DNA from: Chitinophaga filiformis
GTDB lineage: Bacteria > Bacteroidota > Bacteroidia > Chitinophagales > Chitinophagaceae
Assembly (NCBI RefSeq): GCF_900102545.1
Contig: NZ_FNBN01000004.1
Location: 372,001-436,000 of the forward strand
Direction: 5' to 3'
Length of the DNA: 64,000 bases
This document shows positions 8,316-16,378 of the stretch, piece by piece; position 1 is the stretch's first letter; each line of letters opens with the position of its first letter. The translations under genes and the position numbers were made by a program. The notes under the pieces are model-generated. The model ran no database searches. It was not told the DNA's origin and was given only the letters and a program-made list of their open reading frames with translations.

Positions 8316-9314
8316 CTAAATATTATAAATATCCGCTTTATAGCTCTTTAAGTTCTCTGCCGATCTGAACCACTCTATTGTCTCTGTTAGTCCATCCCGG
8401 AAAGTATATTGTGGTTTCCAGGAAGTATGTTTGCTGATCTTCTCCTTAGACCCATACAAGCGGAAAACTTCACTCTTTTCCGGACGAAGTCTTGCTGCAT
8501 CCTCAACAATCCTGGCAGATGGATTGATAATATCAATCAGCAATCTGGCCAGTTCACCAATACTGATCTCTGATTCTGTTGCAATATTGCAATCCTGACC
8601 TATCAAAGCATCAGATTTGGCAATCTCCACAAAGCCATTTACAGTATCCTTCACATACACCAGGTCTCTGGTTGGTGTCAGATCTCCCAGCTGGATCTCC
8701 GTTTTGCCGTTCAGCAACTGTGTGATCACGGTAGGAATAATAGCCCTTGCCGACTGCCTTGGTCCATATGTATTAAAAGGACGAACGATAGTAACGGGTA
8801 AGTTAAAGCTGCGGTAAAATGATTCAGCAATACAATCCGCGCCTATCTTGGAAGCAGAATATGGTGATTGTGGCTGACGCGGATGTTTCTCGTCAATAGG
8901 TATGTAAGTGGCAGTACCATATACTTCCGATGTTGAGGTAACAAGCACCCTTTCTATGCCCAGATCTTTTGCCGCCTGTACAATGTTCAGCGTGCCTTTG
9001 ATATTGGTATCAATGTAGGAATCTGGTGAATGGTAACTGAATGGAATGGCGATCAACGCTGCAAGGTGAAATACCACATCAACTCCTTTCATCGCCGTTC
9101 TTACACCATTCGGATCTCTGACATCACCAGGAAACACATCCAGTTTTCCCAGGGTGTCTTTTGAAAAAGTATCTAACCATCCCCAGCTATTGAAAGAATT
9201 ATAATTCACAAAAGCCCTGACATTACAGCCTTCCTGTAAAAGGCGTTCTACCAGGTGACTCCCAATAAATCCATCAGCACCGGTAATTAAAACTTTTTTA
9301 TTCTTCAGTTCCAT
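8316..9314 (-). CDS. nucleotide-sugar 4,6-dehydratase (LegB-type)
   Basis: A 332-residue extended short-chain dehydrogenase/reductase. It has the NAD(P) loop VLITGADGFIGSHL near residue 9, the catalytic YSASK tetrad portion, and the RPFNTYGPRQ motif typical of sugar-nucleotide dehydratases. The expected reaction is 4,6-dehydration of GDP- or UDP-GlcNAc, first step of the legionaminic acid branch. Bacillosamine-type dehydratases are often larger membrane proteins; this one is soluble and short. The gene follows the Wzz-type gene by 55 bp and opens the run of pathway genes. Confidence 0.9.
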   Translation of the reverse strand: MELKNKKVLITGADGFIGSHLVERLLQEGCNVRAFVNYNSFNSWGWLDTFSKDTLGKLDVFPGDVRDPNGVRTAMKGVDVVFHLAALIAIPFSYHSPDSYIDTNIKGTLNIVQAAKDLGIERVLVTSTSEVYGTATYIPIDEKHPRQPQSPYSASKIGADCIAESFYRSFNLPVTIVRPFNTYGPRQSARAIIPTVITQLLNGKTEIQLGDLTPTRDLVYVKDTVNGFVEIAKSDALIGQDCNIATESEISIGELARLLIDIINPSARIVEDAARLRPEKSEVFRLYGSKEKISKHTSWKPQYTFRDGLTETIEWFRSAENLKSYKADIYNI

Positions 9315-9369
9315 TGATATGCAATTATGCTATGCTTTCGCTTTGAAAATTATAGATCACGTTGTTAGA

Positions 9370-10446
9370 TTAACTGGCCAGCATCTCTCTGTACAGTCTT
9401 CTGAATACCAGTATAAATACTATAAGAAAACCTCCCAGCAGCCCGCCCAGTACCAGGCCTTTAAATTTTCCAAACCTCTTCTTTTCCAATGGCAGAATGG
9501 GACTATCCACCACTTGTACAACGGGTGTTTCCTGCGCCATTGTCAGCTTGCTCAGCTCCAGGTTCTTAATTACTTCGGCATACATAGTCTGCAGCACGAT
9601 CTTATCCCTCGCTATCAGTTCCCCTTTTACAGAAGACACTTGTCTTACCGGGTTGAGATTCACATCCTGCGCGGCTGCCAGTGTATAGGTCTTTCTGTTC
9701 AGCTGATCCTGCAGGGAATCTGCCATAGCCTGTAACTTGTCTACACTTACTTTTGAACGTTTTGTCTTCGTATAGGTATAAAACTCTGCGGCCTCATTGA
9801 CCAAACGTTCCGTAAAAATTTTAGAAAACAATTCGTTCTCTGCTGTAGTAGTTACTTTTATAAAGCTTAGTTTCTTATCGGGTTTCGTAATTTCCAGCTC
9901 TTTCTCCAGCAGGTATTTATGGATTTTGTTTAACAAACTGTCCTGCATCAAGGTAAACGTTTTGCGGTCTTGTCCTACAGGATAGGTTATCGCCTTCAGC
10001 CCCGGGTCCTTATCCAGTTTTTCCTTCCAATGAGAAGTATTGATATACCAGGTGATCAGGGTCATTTTCTTACCCTTATCCATGATGGGCGTCAACAAGG
10101 CCTTCTCAATAATAAACCTTGAACGGAGGAATTCCATGATATTATCACCCTCAAACAATCCGCTGCCAGTACCACCTCCGAGATCAAAACCAAATTGGCT
10201 CGCCAGCCCTGAATAAGCAGCCAGGCCTGCTGGCTTACTATCCTCCAGCACAAAGGTTAACTCTCCTACGTACCGTTCTTTGCTGAACAGTGAAAATACC
10301 AGCCCAAGTCCGGCGCCAGTCAATCCGATAATAACAATAATCAACCACTTACTGAGCAGATATTTCCACCAGTCATGCAGTTTTAATACCAGTTCCTTAA
10401 AAGATATTTCGTCGCCTTTCTTTGCGGCGTCATTCGTTATTTCCAT
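9370..10446 (-). CDS. Wzz-type chain-length determinant protein
   Basis: A 358-residue inner-membrane protein with two membrane segments, one near residues 34-54 (WLIIVIIGLTGAGLGLVF) and one near residues 328-350 (GLVLGGLLGGFLIVFILVF), bracketing a mostly helical periplasmic domain. This is the Wzz/polysaccharide co-polymerase layout that sets polymer length or couples polymerisation to export. There is no C-terminal BY-kinase domain, unlike many Wzc proteins. It lies 50 bp after the SLBB export gene, its likely partner in the envelope-spanning export complex. Confidence 0.88.
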   Translation of the reverse strand: MEITNDAAKKGDEISFKELVLKLHDWWKYLLSKWLIIVIIGLTGAGLGLVFSLFSKERYVGELTFVLEDSKPAGLAAYSGLASQFGFDLGGGTGSGLFEGDNIMEFLRSRFIIEKALLTPIMDKGKKMTLITWYINTSHWKEKLDKDPGLKAITYPVGQDRKTFTLMQDSLLNKIHKYLLEKELEITKPDKKLSFIKVTTTAENELFSKIFTERLVNEAAEFYTYTKTKRSKVSVDKLQAMADSLQDQLNRKTYTLAAAQDVNLNPVRQVSSVKGELIARDKIVLQTMYAEVIKNLELSKLTMAQETPVVQVVDSPILPLEKKRFGKFKGLVLGGLLGGFLIVFILVFRRLYREMLAS

Positions 10447-10496
10447 ACAACTAAATGCATTAAGAATATATGATCCATTTCAGATGCATTGATTCG

Positions 10497-12995
10497 CTAC
10501 TTTGTTGAATTGATAATTGTAACCACTATCAATGCGAGAGACGCCAATGCACTGGCCAATCCTACAGTGGCAGCCGCTGATAATCCTTTCTTGTCAGGTT
10601 TGGCGGGTACATATATTTCTGCTCCTGGTTTTACTTTCGGATAACTGTTGAAGAATAACATCTTCCTTGTGCTTTTCACTTCACCATTCGCGTATACTAT
10701 ATAACTTCTTCTCCTCAATGCCTGAGAGGTAAATCCACCCGCTCCGCGCACATAACTCCTGAAGGAGAAGCTATTGTCAAACCGTACCTTCTTGGGGAAA
10801 TACACTTCTCCAAATAATTGCACTGTTTGTAATTTCTTAGGGATTCTGATCACATCTCCCTCTTCCAGGAACAGATCGTATTTGGAACCTGGATGTTCAA
10901 GGATCTCTTCCAGCTGTATACCCAGCAATTGCTGGTTGCGTTCCACAGTTGCGCGGGTTCTCGCAACGTCGATACTATCCCTTACTTTATTATTGAATAC
11001 TTCCAGCTTGCTCAGGAGAAAAGTACTGTCCTGCTCATTGATAAAAGTTCTCCGTAATAACAACGCGCCTTCAGCAGAAGCATCCGGGCGTAAACCACCC
11101 GCTCTTTTGATAACGTCGGATATACGTTCTTTCTTGGTATTGATGGCATAAATGCCCGGATAAACGATTTCACCGTTCACTACAACATTGGCCTGCTCAC
11201 TATAGGAAGGAGATCTGCGCACCACTACCTCGTCAAATGGTTGCAATACATAGGACGCCGCTGCCGGACTACCTGAAAGGTCTGCGTTAATGTCAAACTG
11301 GTCAGTGATGGCCATCCTGATATCTGTTGAGTCATAAGTACCCCTTGTTCGGATACGACGGGATATTTCTATATGTTTAAGACTGGCGGCATCCCTGAGG
11401 CCCCCCGCCATCAGGATAAGATCTTCCAGGCGCATGCTGTCGCCATAGCTAAAATATCCCGGCTGATTTACTTCACCCATAATCTTCACCAGGTATGGTT
11501 CCCTCAGGGCAAGTTTGGAAAATATGACCACGCTGTCTTCCCGCTGCAACACCGGATTGTTTTTTCCTGCTATGGCATCCAGTACGTTAAAATTGATAAA
11601 GGCTGGCGTATAATCTTCCTGTAATCTGCGGATCATACCACGGGAGGTAGCCGCTATTTCCTGGATTCCGTCAGCACGTTTGATGAGATCTCCTACAGTC
11701 ATCTTCTCCTCCAGAGCATAATCACCCGGATGGAATACCGCACCGGCGATGGTCACACGGTTCGTATAACGGCTTACAATTGAATCAATGTAGAACTTGT
11801 CGCCCGACTTCAAACGGAAGAAGGCTACAGAATCTGCCGGAATATTCACAAACTCCCTTGCCTTACTGGTAATACGTAATGCGCGGATCACATCGTGGAA
11901 AGAATTGTCAGTATAACCACCAGCAAAATCGATCACATGCTGCAGTGTTTCGTTGTCTTTTGTCTCAAAAACAGCCGGACGTTTGATCTCTCCCAAAAGC
12001 TCTACCCTCATTTTATAAGGATTCACCTTTACGATGTCCTGGTCCTGTAATACCACATTGTTGGTAAGATCTCCATGCAGCAGGAAATCATAGAGATCAA
12101 AGCTGGCAAGTTTCCTTCCGTTGCGGATCACATCTATATTCCTGAATGAACCGTTTTCGTTTGGTCCGCCAGACACATATAAAGCATTCGCCACAGTTGC
12201 CAGCGACGGTAATGTATATGTTCCCGGACGGATGATCTCACCGATCAGGGTTACTTTAATACTACGAATATTACCCAGGGATACCTGAACAGACGTATTA
12301 CCGGTCTTAATACCACCATAAATAGTACTCAATTGTTTGGTAATACGTGTTCTGGCCTCTTCTATAGTCAAACCATTCACATAAACCGGCCCCAGGTAAG
12401 GAATCCTGATATAGCCTTCCGGACTTACCTTTAAGGTATGCTGTACCTCAGAATAGCCATAGACATCTATAATCAGTTCATCGTCCGTCGCAATCTTATA
12501 ATTGGAAGGGGTCGCCATGCGTAAGTTTGGCTCGAATGTGAGGTTCTGATTACTAAACAATTCGGTACCGAATATCTTTCTGCGGCGCTGTTCTTTTTCA
12601 AAATCTTCCTTATCCTTGATCTGCTTATACATTTCACGCCAGTAATAAATCGTATCTGACGGTCCACTGTATTGCCTGCCGGAAGTATCCGAAGCGAAAA
12701 TATTATCATTGCTTCTTGTGGGAGAAAGCTCCTTGTCAAGGTTTAACTGCGTAATACGGGCCTTTAACTTTGCCACTTCAACATCAGGGACTCCTCTTTG
12801 CGCAGCATAATCATCTATCTGGGAATAAGTAACGCCCTTAGCCTTCATCTGAGCCACCAGCTGCCTGATCTGATCATCAGAAAGATTATCCACCTTTACC
12901 TGGCTCATTTGTGCCTGCGACACACCTGACTGGGCACGAACACAATAACCAAAGGCCAGCAGTAACAGTTGCAGCAGTAATACTTTTTTTAACAT
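10497..12995 (-). CDS. SLBB-domain polysaccharide export protein (Wza-like)
   Basis: An exported protein of about 832 residues. After a signal peptide (MLKKVLLLQLLLLAFGYCVRAQ region) comes a polysaccharide-export motif (KIATDDELIIDVYGYSEVQHTL, about residue 170) and then several SLBB repeats marked by recurring I-x-GEI-x-x-PG-Y-like segments. A single membrane segment lies just before the C-terminus (LASALASLALIVVTIINS). Family members form the outer-membrane channel for capsule or exopolysaccharide. The protein is much longer than E. coli Wza because of extra SLBB repeats, as is common in Bacteroidota. A TTG six codons upstream (13013) is open, but the ATG at 12995 gives a clean signal peptide. 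First gene of the operon behind the promoter at 13086-13120. Confidence 0.9.
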   Translation of the reverse strand: MLKKVLLLQLLLLAFGYCVRAQSGVSQAQMSQVKVDNLSDDQIRQLVAQMKAKGVTYSQIDDYAAQRGVPDVEVAKLKARITQLNLDKELSPTRSNDNIFASDTSGRQYSGPSDTIYYWREMYKQIKDKEDFEKEQRRRKIFGTELFSNQNLTFEPNLRMATPSNYKIATDDELIIDVYGYSEVQHTLKVSPEGYIRIPYLGPVYVNGLTIEEARTRITKQLSTIYGGIKTGNTSVQVSLGNIRSIKVTLIGEIIRPGTYTLPSLATVANALYVSGGPNENGSFRNIDVIRNGRKLASFDLYDFLLHGDLTNNVVLQDQDIVKVNPYKMRVELLGEIKRPAVFETKDNETLQHVIDFAGGYTDNSFHDVIRALRITSKAREFVNIPADSVAFFRLKSGDKFYIDSIVSRYTNRVTIAGAVFHPGDYALEEKMTVGDLIKRADGIQEIAATSRGMIRRLQEDYTPAFINFNVLDAIAGKNNPVLQREDSVVIFSKLALREPYLVKIMGEVNQPGYFSYGDSMRLEDLILMAGGLRDAASLKHIEISRRIRTRGTYDSTDIRMAITDQFDINADLSGSPAAASYVLQPFDEVVVRRSPSYSEQANVVVNGEIVYPGIYAINTKKERISDVIKRAGGLRPDASAEGALLLRRTFINEQDSTFLLSKLEVFNNKVRDSIDVARTRATVERNQQLLGIQLEEILEHPGSKYDLFLEEGDVIRIPKKLQTVQLFGEVYFPKKVRFDNSFSFRSYVRGAGGFTSQALRRRSYIVYANGEVKSTRKMLFFNSYPKVKPGAEIYVPAKPDKKGLSAAATVGLASALASLALIVVTIINSTK

Positions 12996-13013
12996 GAATT
13001 TATTGGATAACAA

Positions 13014-13085
13014 ATATTCGGATTAATATAATATCGACCATTACCCCTCTATTGCCCGGAATTTCCTCTTCGGAAAAATCAGGTG
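13014..13085 (-). other. probable 5' leader of the export operon
   Basis: This stretch lies between the predicted TAnnTTTG promoter and the export gene start. Nothing resembling a small ORF or a strong hairpin is seen. Confidence 0.4.
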
Positions 13086-13120
13086 CAAATCTATTAAAAA
13101 TAACATATAAATATTAACAT
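13086..13120 (-). promoter_or_regulatory. promoter of the export/nonulosonate operon
   Basis: On the minus strand the box TAGATTTG (13093-13086) fits the Bacteroidota -7 consensus TAnnTTTG, about 90 bp upstream of the export gene ATG. The 30 bp just upstream (13091-13120) are identical to the sequence upstream of glf (15691-15720). On the minus strand this block contains two copies of ATGTTA whose starts are 14 bp apart, a possible binding site for a regulator. Confidence 0.72.
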
Positions 13121-13302
13121 AGTGGAAACCAATTAAATAATTGTCATATGAAGACCGATTCACTCTAAAATGGCTAATGTACCTTGTTAATACCTTATAG
13201 TCAATCATCAACAATTATCATTCGTTTACATATATGTATATAACGAACTTCCGGCCCTGCTGTTACAGCAGATGATTTCCAGCAACCGGTATTAATGGAA
13301 AA
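13121..13302. other. AT-rich intergenic stretch
   Basis: The space between the operon promoter and the terminator of the upstream glycosyltransferase gene is AT-rich. No coding region, RNA gene or repeat is evident in it. Confidence 0.5.
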
Positions 13303-13324
13303 GGGATCTTTGTAAAAAGACCCC
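13303..13324 (-). terminator. intrinsic terminator after the glf-glycosyltransferase unit
   Basis: On the minus strand GGGGTCTTT and AAAGATCCC pair across a short loop (one G-U pair) and are followed by TTTT. It lies about 45 bp past the stop of the glycosyltransferase gene and separates that unit from the export operon promoter. Confidence 0.65.
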
Positions 13325-13366
13325 TCTATTCAGAAACCGTGCCACGGTTCCTACTTAATTTATTTA

Positions 13367-14365
13367 TTACGCCTTGACAAAGATCTGTGTTATATCTTTC
13401 TCAAACTCCTCCTCTTCTTTATAAATCCACTCCCTGTAAGCTGCAAAATTACCGATATGCTTGTCATAATCTGTCAGGCAGGAATTGATCATTTTCACTA
13501 TCTGCGGAATATTACTCCTCCTGTCTGCTATCTTATACTGCTCTGGCAGGGGTACATCCTCCTGAAAAGCAGCAGAACCTCTTTTGCCAGTGATCACGCA
13601 ACATTTATAAATGGCTGCCTCTCTGGGAAAACGGTCCTTACCGGGATGGTGACCAAAGTCAATATAGACCATCGACTCCTTTAAGAGCTCTCCCACCTGG
13701 GCAGGCGTCAGTTTCTGCAAGGGTATCCATTTAGCTTCGGGCATCGCCGCCATGATCTTTTTGGTAAAACGGAACCCCTTCAACGGATTATACAATATCT
13801 GGGGCTTTTTGGCAGTCAGGTCTACCTCCTGGGATGCTTTCAGGAAATCTGCATTCAGATAATCAGACAGATATATTGCGTCTATCTTCCATTGTCTCAG
13901 AAAGTCAAGGGCATATTCAGACTGCGCAAGGTGATAGCTGAATTTACCCCTCACTTTACCATTGAGCGTAACTGCCCTGTGTAACCATTTTATTTTCAGC
14001 TTCCGGATCATCCGGTAGTGTTTTGGCGCCTCAATGGCCTTGAACAGGTTGTCGACACTCAGCCACCAGGCACATTTCCGTATTTTTTTGAACTGGTCGG
14101 CAAAATAGAAATACAATTCAGGGATGATAACCAGATTCTCCTCCCGGTCGTCCACCTCCGTCACATACTTACAATTGTATTTGAGATAGTTCTCGCTGAC
14201 AGGCTGCTCTACATTATTGGGGTAGTAATACATCGCCACATCAAACCCTCTTTTCCCCAACTTATAGGCCAGCTGGTGCAATAACTCGGGCCCACCGGAA
14301 GCTACCCGGGGTGGGCACATTATATAGATCCTGGTATTTTCATGGATCTGGATCGTATCAGACAT
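13367..14365 (-). CDS. putative GT-B fold glycosyltransferase
   Basis: A 332-residue soluble protein. The N-terminal RIYIMCPPRVASGGPELLHQLA is a GT-B-like opening, and the C-terminal half contains VYIDFGHHPGKDRFPREAAIYKCCVITGKRGSA, which resembles the E-x7-E type donor-binding region of family 4-like transferases with the usual 'warriors in line' pattern. The exact family and the sugar are not recognisable. It lies 12 bp after glf and ends at its own terminator, so it could use UDP-galactofuranose or add the nonulosonic acid; both are guesses. Confidence 0.6.
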   Translation of the reverse strand: MSDTIQIHENTRIYIMCPPRVASGGPELLHQLAYKLGKRGFDVAMYYYPNNVEQPVSENYLKYNCKYVTEVDDREENLVIIPELYFYFADQFKKIRKCAWWLSVDNLFKAIEAPKHYRMIRKLKIKWLHRAVTLNGKVRGKFSYHLAQSEYALDFLRQWKIDAIYLSDYLNADFLKASQEVDLTAKKPQILYNPLKGFRFTKKIMAAMPEAKWIPLQKLTPAQVGELLKESMVYIDFGHHPGKDRFPREAAIYKCCVITGKRGSAAFQEDVPLPEQYKIADRRSNIPQIVKMINSCLTDYDKHIGNFAAYREWIYKEEEEFEKDITQIFVKA

Positions 14366-14377
14366 ATCGCCTTGCTG

Positions 14378-15490
14378 TTATTTAGATGTTTTTAAGAATT
14401 GCCTCACCTGGTAAAGCGCCGATCCTACCACCTGGTGCATATCATAATAGCGGTATTCCGCAAGGCGGCCTCCAAATATGACATTGGTCTCCTGGTCTGC
14501 CAGCGTTTTGTACAACTTATAGACCCTCGCATTGGTATCGTCGTTAATCGGATAATATGGTTCCAGGCCCCGGCTCCACTCCTGTGGATATTCTCTTGTG
14601 ATAACAGTGTGAGACTGCTGACCGAATTCAAAGTGCTTATGCTCTATGATCCTGGTATAAGGCACTTCCCTTTCTGTATAGTTCACCACGGCATTTCCCT
14701 GGTAATTATCAATGGCCAGCTGCTCATGTTCAAAACGTAGGCTCCTGTATTCCAGCATGCCATGACGGTAATCGTAGAATTCATCGAGCTGGCCTGTGAA
14801 TACCACTGTTTCCGCCAGGGCCGACAGTTCTTCCTTTGCCGTGCAGAAGTCAATACCCATTCTTACTTCTATGCCCTTCAACAGGCCTTCTGTCAGCTTA
14901 TTATAACCACCAACAGGGATGCCCTGGTACTTGTCATTGAAGTAGTTATTATTGTAAGTGAACCGTAAAGGGAGACGTTTGATAATAAATGCTGGCAATT
15001 CACTGGCTTTCCTGCCCCACTGTTTCTCTGTATATCCTTTGATCAGCTTTTCGTAGATGTCCACTCCTACCAGGGAAAGCGCCTGTTCTTCGAGGTTCTG
15101 CGGCTCCCTGATATTCAGCGCCGCCACCTGCTTGTCGATGATGGCTTTCGCATCCTGCGGGGTTTTCACTTTCCACAGCTGGTGGAAGGTATTCATATTG
15201 AACGGGAGGTTGTACAACTCGTCCTTATATACTGCCAGTGGTGAATTCACATAGTTATTGAACTCTACGAAGGAATTGACGTAATCCCAGATAGGCTTAT
15301 CGTTTGTATGGAAGATGTGAGCGCCATACTTGTGTACATTAATGCCGTTGACATTCTCACAATAGATATTACCGCCACTATGCAGACGCCGGTCTATCAC
15401 GAGTACCTTTTTCCCCGCCTTCCTGCATTCGTGCGCAAATACCGACCCGAACAATCCACTCCCCACAATTAAAACATCAAATTCAGTCAT
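14378..15490 (-). CDS. glf: UDP-galactopyranose mutase
   Basis: A 370-residue FAD-dependent mutase converting UDP-galactopyranose to UDP-galactofuranose in the cytoplasm. It begins with the dinucleotide-binding fold FDVLIVGSGLFGSVFAHE (residue 3) and continues with HKYGAHIFHTND, KGYTEKQWGRKASELP and the C-terminal IFGGRLAEYRYYDMHQVV, all hallmarks of Glf. Length is that of the bacterial enzyme. It is the first gene of a two-gene unit with a glycosyltransferase and has a promoter sharing its upstream block with the export operon promoter, so galactofuranose is probably part of the same polymer. Confidence 0.96.
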   Translation of the reverse strand: MTEFDVLIVGSGLFGSVFAHECRKAGKKVLVIDRRLHSGGNIYCENVNGINVHKYGAHIFHTNDKPIWDYVNSFVEFNNYVNSPLAVYKDELYNLPFNMNTFHQLWKVKTPQDAKAIIDKQVAALNIREPQNLEEQALSLVGVDIYEKLIKGYTEKQWGRKASELPAFIIKRLPLRFTYNNNYFNDKYQGIPVGGYNKLTEGLLKGIEVRMGIDFCTAKEELSALAETVVFTGQLDEFYDYRHGMLEYRSLRFEHEQLAIDNYQGNAVVNYTEREVPYTRIIEHKHFEFGQQSHTVITREYPQEWSRGLEPYYPINDDTNARVYKLYKTLADQETNVIFGGRLAEYRYYDMHQVVGSALYQVRQFLKTSK

Positions 15491-15685
15491 TCATTCAGTT
15501 TTGTGTCCGGCTCCTGCAATGTACAGGGGGGACTATCTATCTCTATGGAAATTACTGTGTAAACGGCTGTCGCATAAGCGTAGCGCCTTTCGAATATAAA
15601 AAGCTGTAAAAAGTTTCGTTGGTATAGGCCTGGCTTCAAAAATATCACTTGCTGGTGCTGAACTACAGTCTTAAATATCCGGCTG
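15491..15685 (-). other. long 5' leader of glf
   Basis: About 190 bp separate the predicted glf promoter from its ATG. No convincing small ORF, riboswitch fold or terminator was recognised in this leader. Confidence 0.4.
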
Positions 15686-15720
15686 CAAAGCTATTAAAAA
15701 TAACATATAAATATTAACAT
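15686..15720 (-). promoter_or_regulatory. glf promoter sharing a block with the export promoter
   Basis: The minus-strand box TAGCTTTG (15693-15686) fits TAnnTTTG. Bases 15691-15720 are identical to 13091-13120, and the core box differs by one base, giving 36 of 37 identical positions between the two promoters. The same ATGTTA direct repeat with 14-bp period is present. Confidence 0.7.
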
Positions 15721-15802
15721 CATGAAAACCAGCCATCTTGTTCCATAAGAGTCTGGAATACGCTATTTTTTTCCTGCAACTCAATCCAGCCGCGGCCGTT
15801 TC

Positions 15803-15810
15803 TACGTTTG
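15803..15810 (+). promoter_or_regulatory. predicted promoter of the ECF sigma gene
   Basis: TACGTTTG fits the TAnnTTTG -7 box and lies about 80 bp upstream of the sigma factor ATG. No TTG is seen at the -33 spacing. Confidence 0.5.
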
Positions 15811-15889
15811 TATCTTTAAAATATACAGGCAGAGTGCCTGAGCGACAATACAACTCAAATCCCAAATCTACAACTAACTCCCCAAGGCC

Positions 15890-16378
15890 ATGAGCTTTCA
15901 GACATTCCACGCACAATTGTTAGAAAACGCCGATTTTCTTAAGCCAGTAGCAATGGCTTTAACCAAAGACCAGGAAGCAGCAAAGGATCTTTACCAGGAA
16001 ACGCTGTATAAAGCGCTGAAAAACAAAGACAAATATCTGGAAGGAAGTAATATCCGGGCATGGTTATATACCATTATGCGCAACCTCTTCATCAATGACT
16101 ACAGGAGATCCGCCAAATATTCCAGTTCTTTGGAACTCACAGCCAATATCACGAACAGTACACTGGCCGAGGTAAACGCGGAAAATATGATCCGTACCAA
16201 AGAAATAAAGGGAACCTTGTACAAGCTCCCTTTATCATTTAAGAAGCCGCTTCTGCTGTATTGCGATGGCTTCAAATATCATGAGATCGCCGAAATGCTG
16301 CACGAGCCTATGGGCACAGTTAAAAGCAGGATACACCTAGCCCGCAAACTGTTATGTACGACGATGTCCCGCCACTAG
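15890..16378 (+). CDS. ECF-type RNA polymerase sigma factor
   Basis: A 162-residue sigma factor with region 2 (AKDLYQETLYKALKNKDKYLEGSNIRAWLYTIMRNLFINDYRR, about residues 28-72) and region 4 (KLPLSFKKPLLLYCDGFKYHEIAEMLHEPMGTVKSRIHLARKLL, to the C-terminus). No anti-sigma gene is adjacent: upstream is glf on the other strand and downstream is a converging fatty acid hydroxylase gene, overlapping by 4 bp. This is the small sigma type common in Bacteroidota that works without a FecR partner nearby. Its regulon cannot be read from the sequence; the divergent polysaccharide unit is one candidate. Confidence 0.92.
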   Translation: MSFQTFHAQLLENADFLKPVAMALTKDQEAAKDLYQETLYKALKNKDKYLEGSNIRAWLYTIMRNLFINDYRRSAKYSSSLELTANITNSTLAEVNAENMIRTKEIKGTLYKLPLSFKKPLLLYCDGFKYHEIAEMLHEPMGTVKSRIHLARKLLCTTMSRH

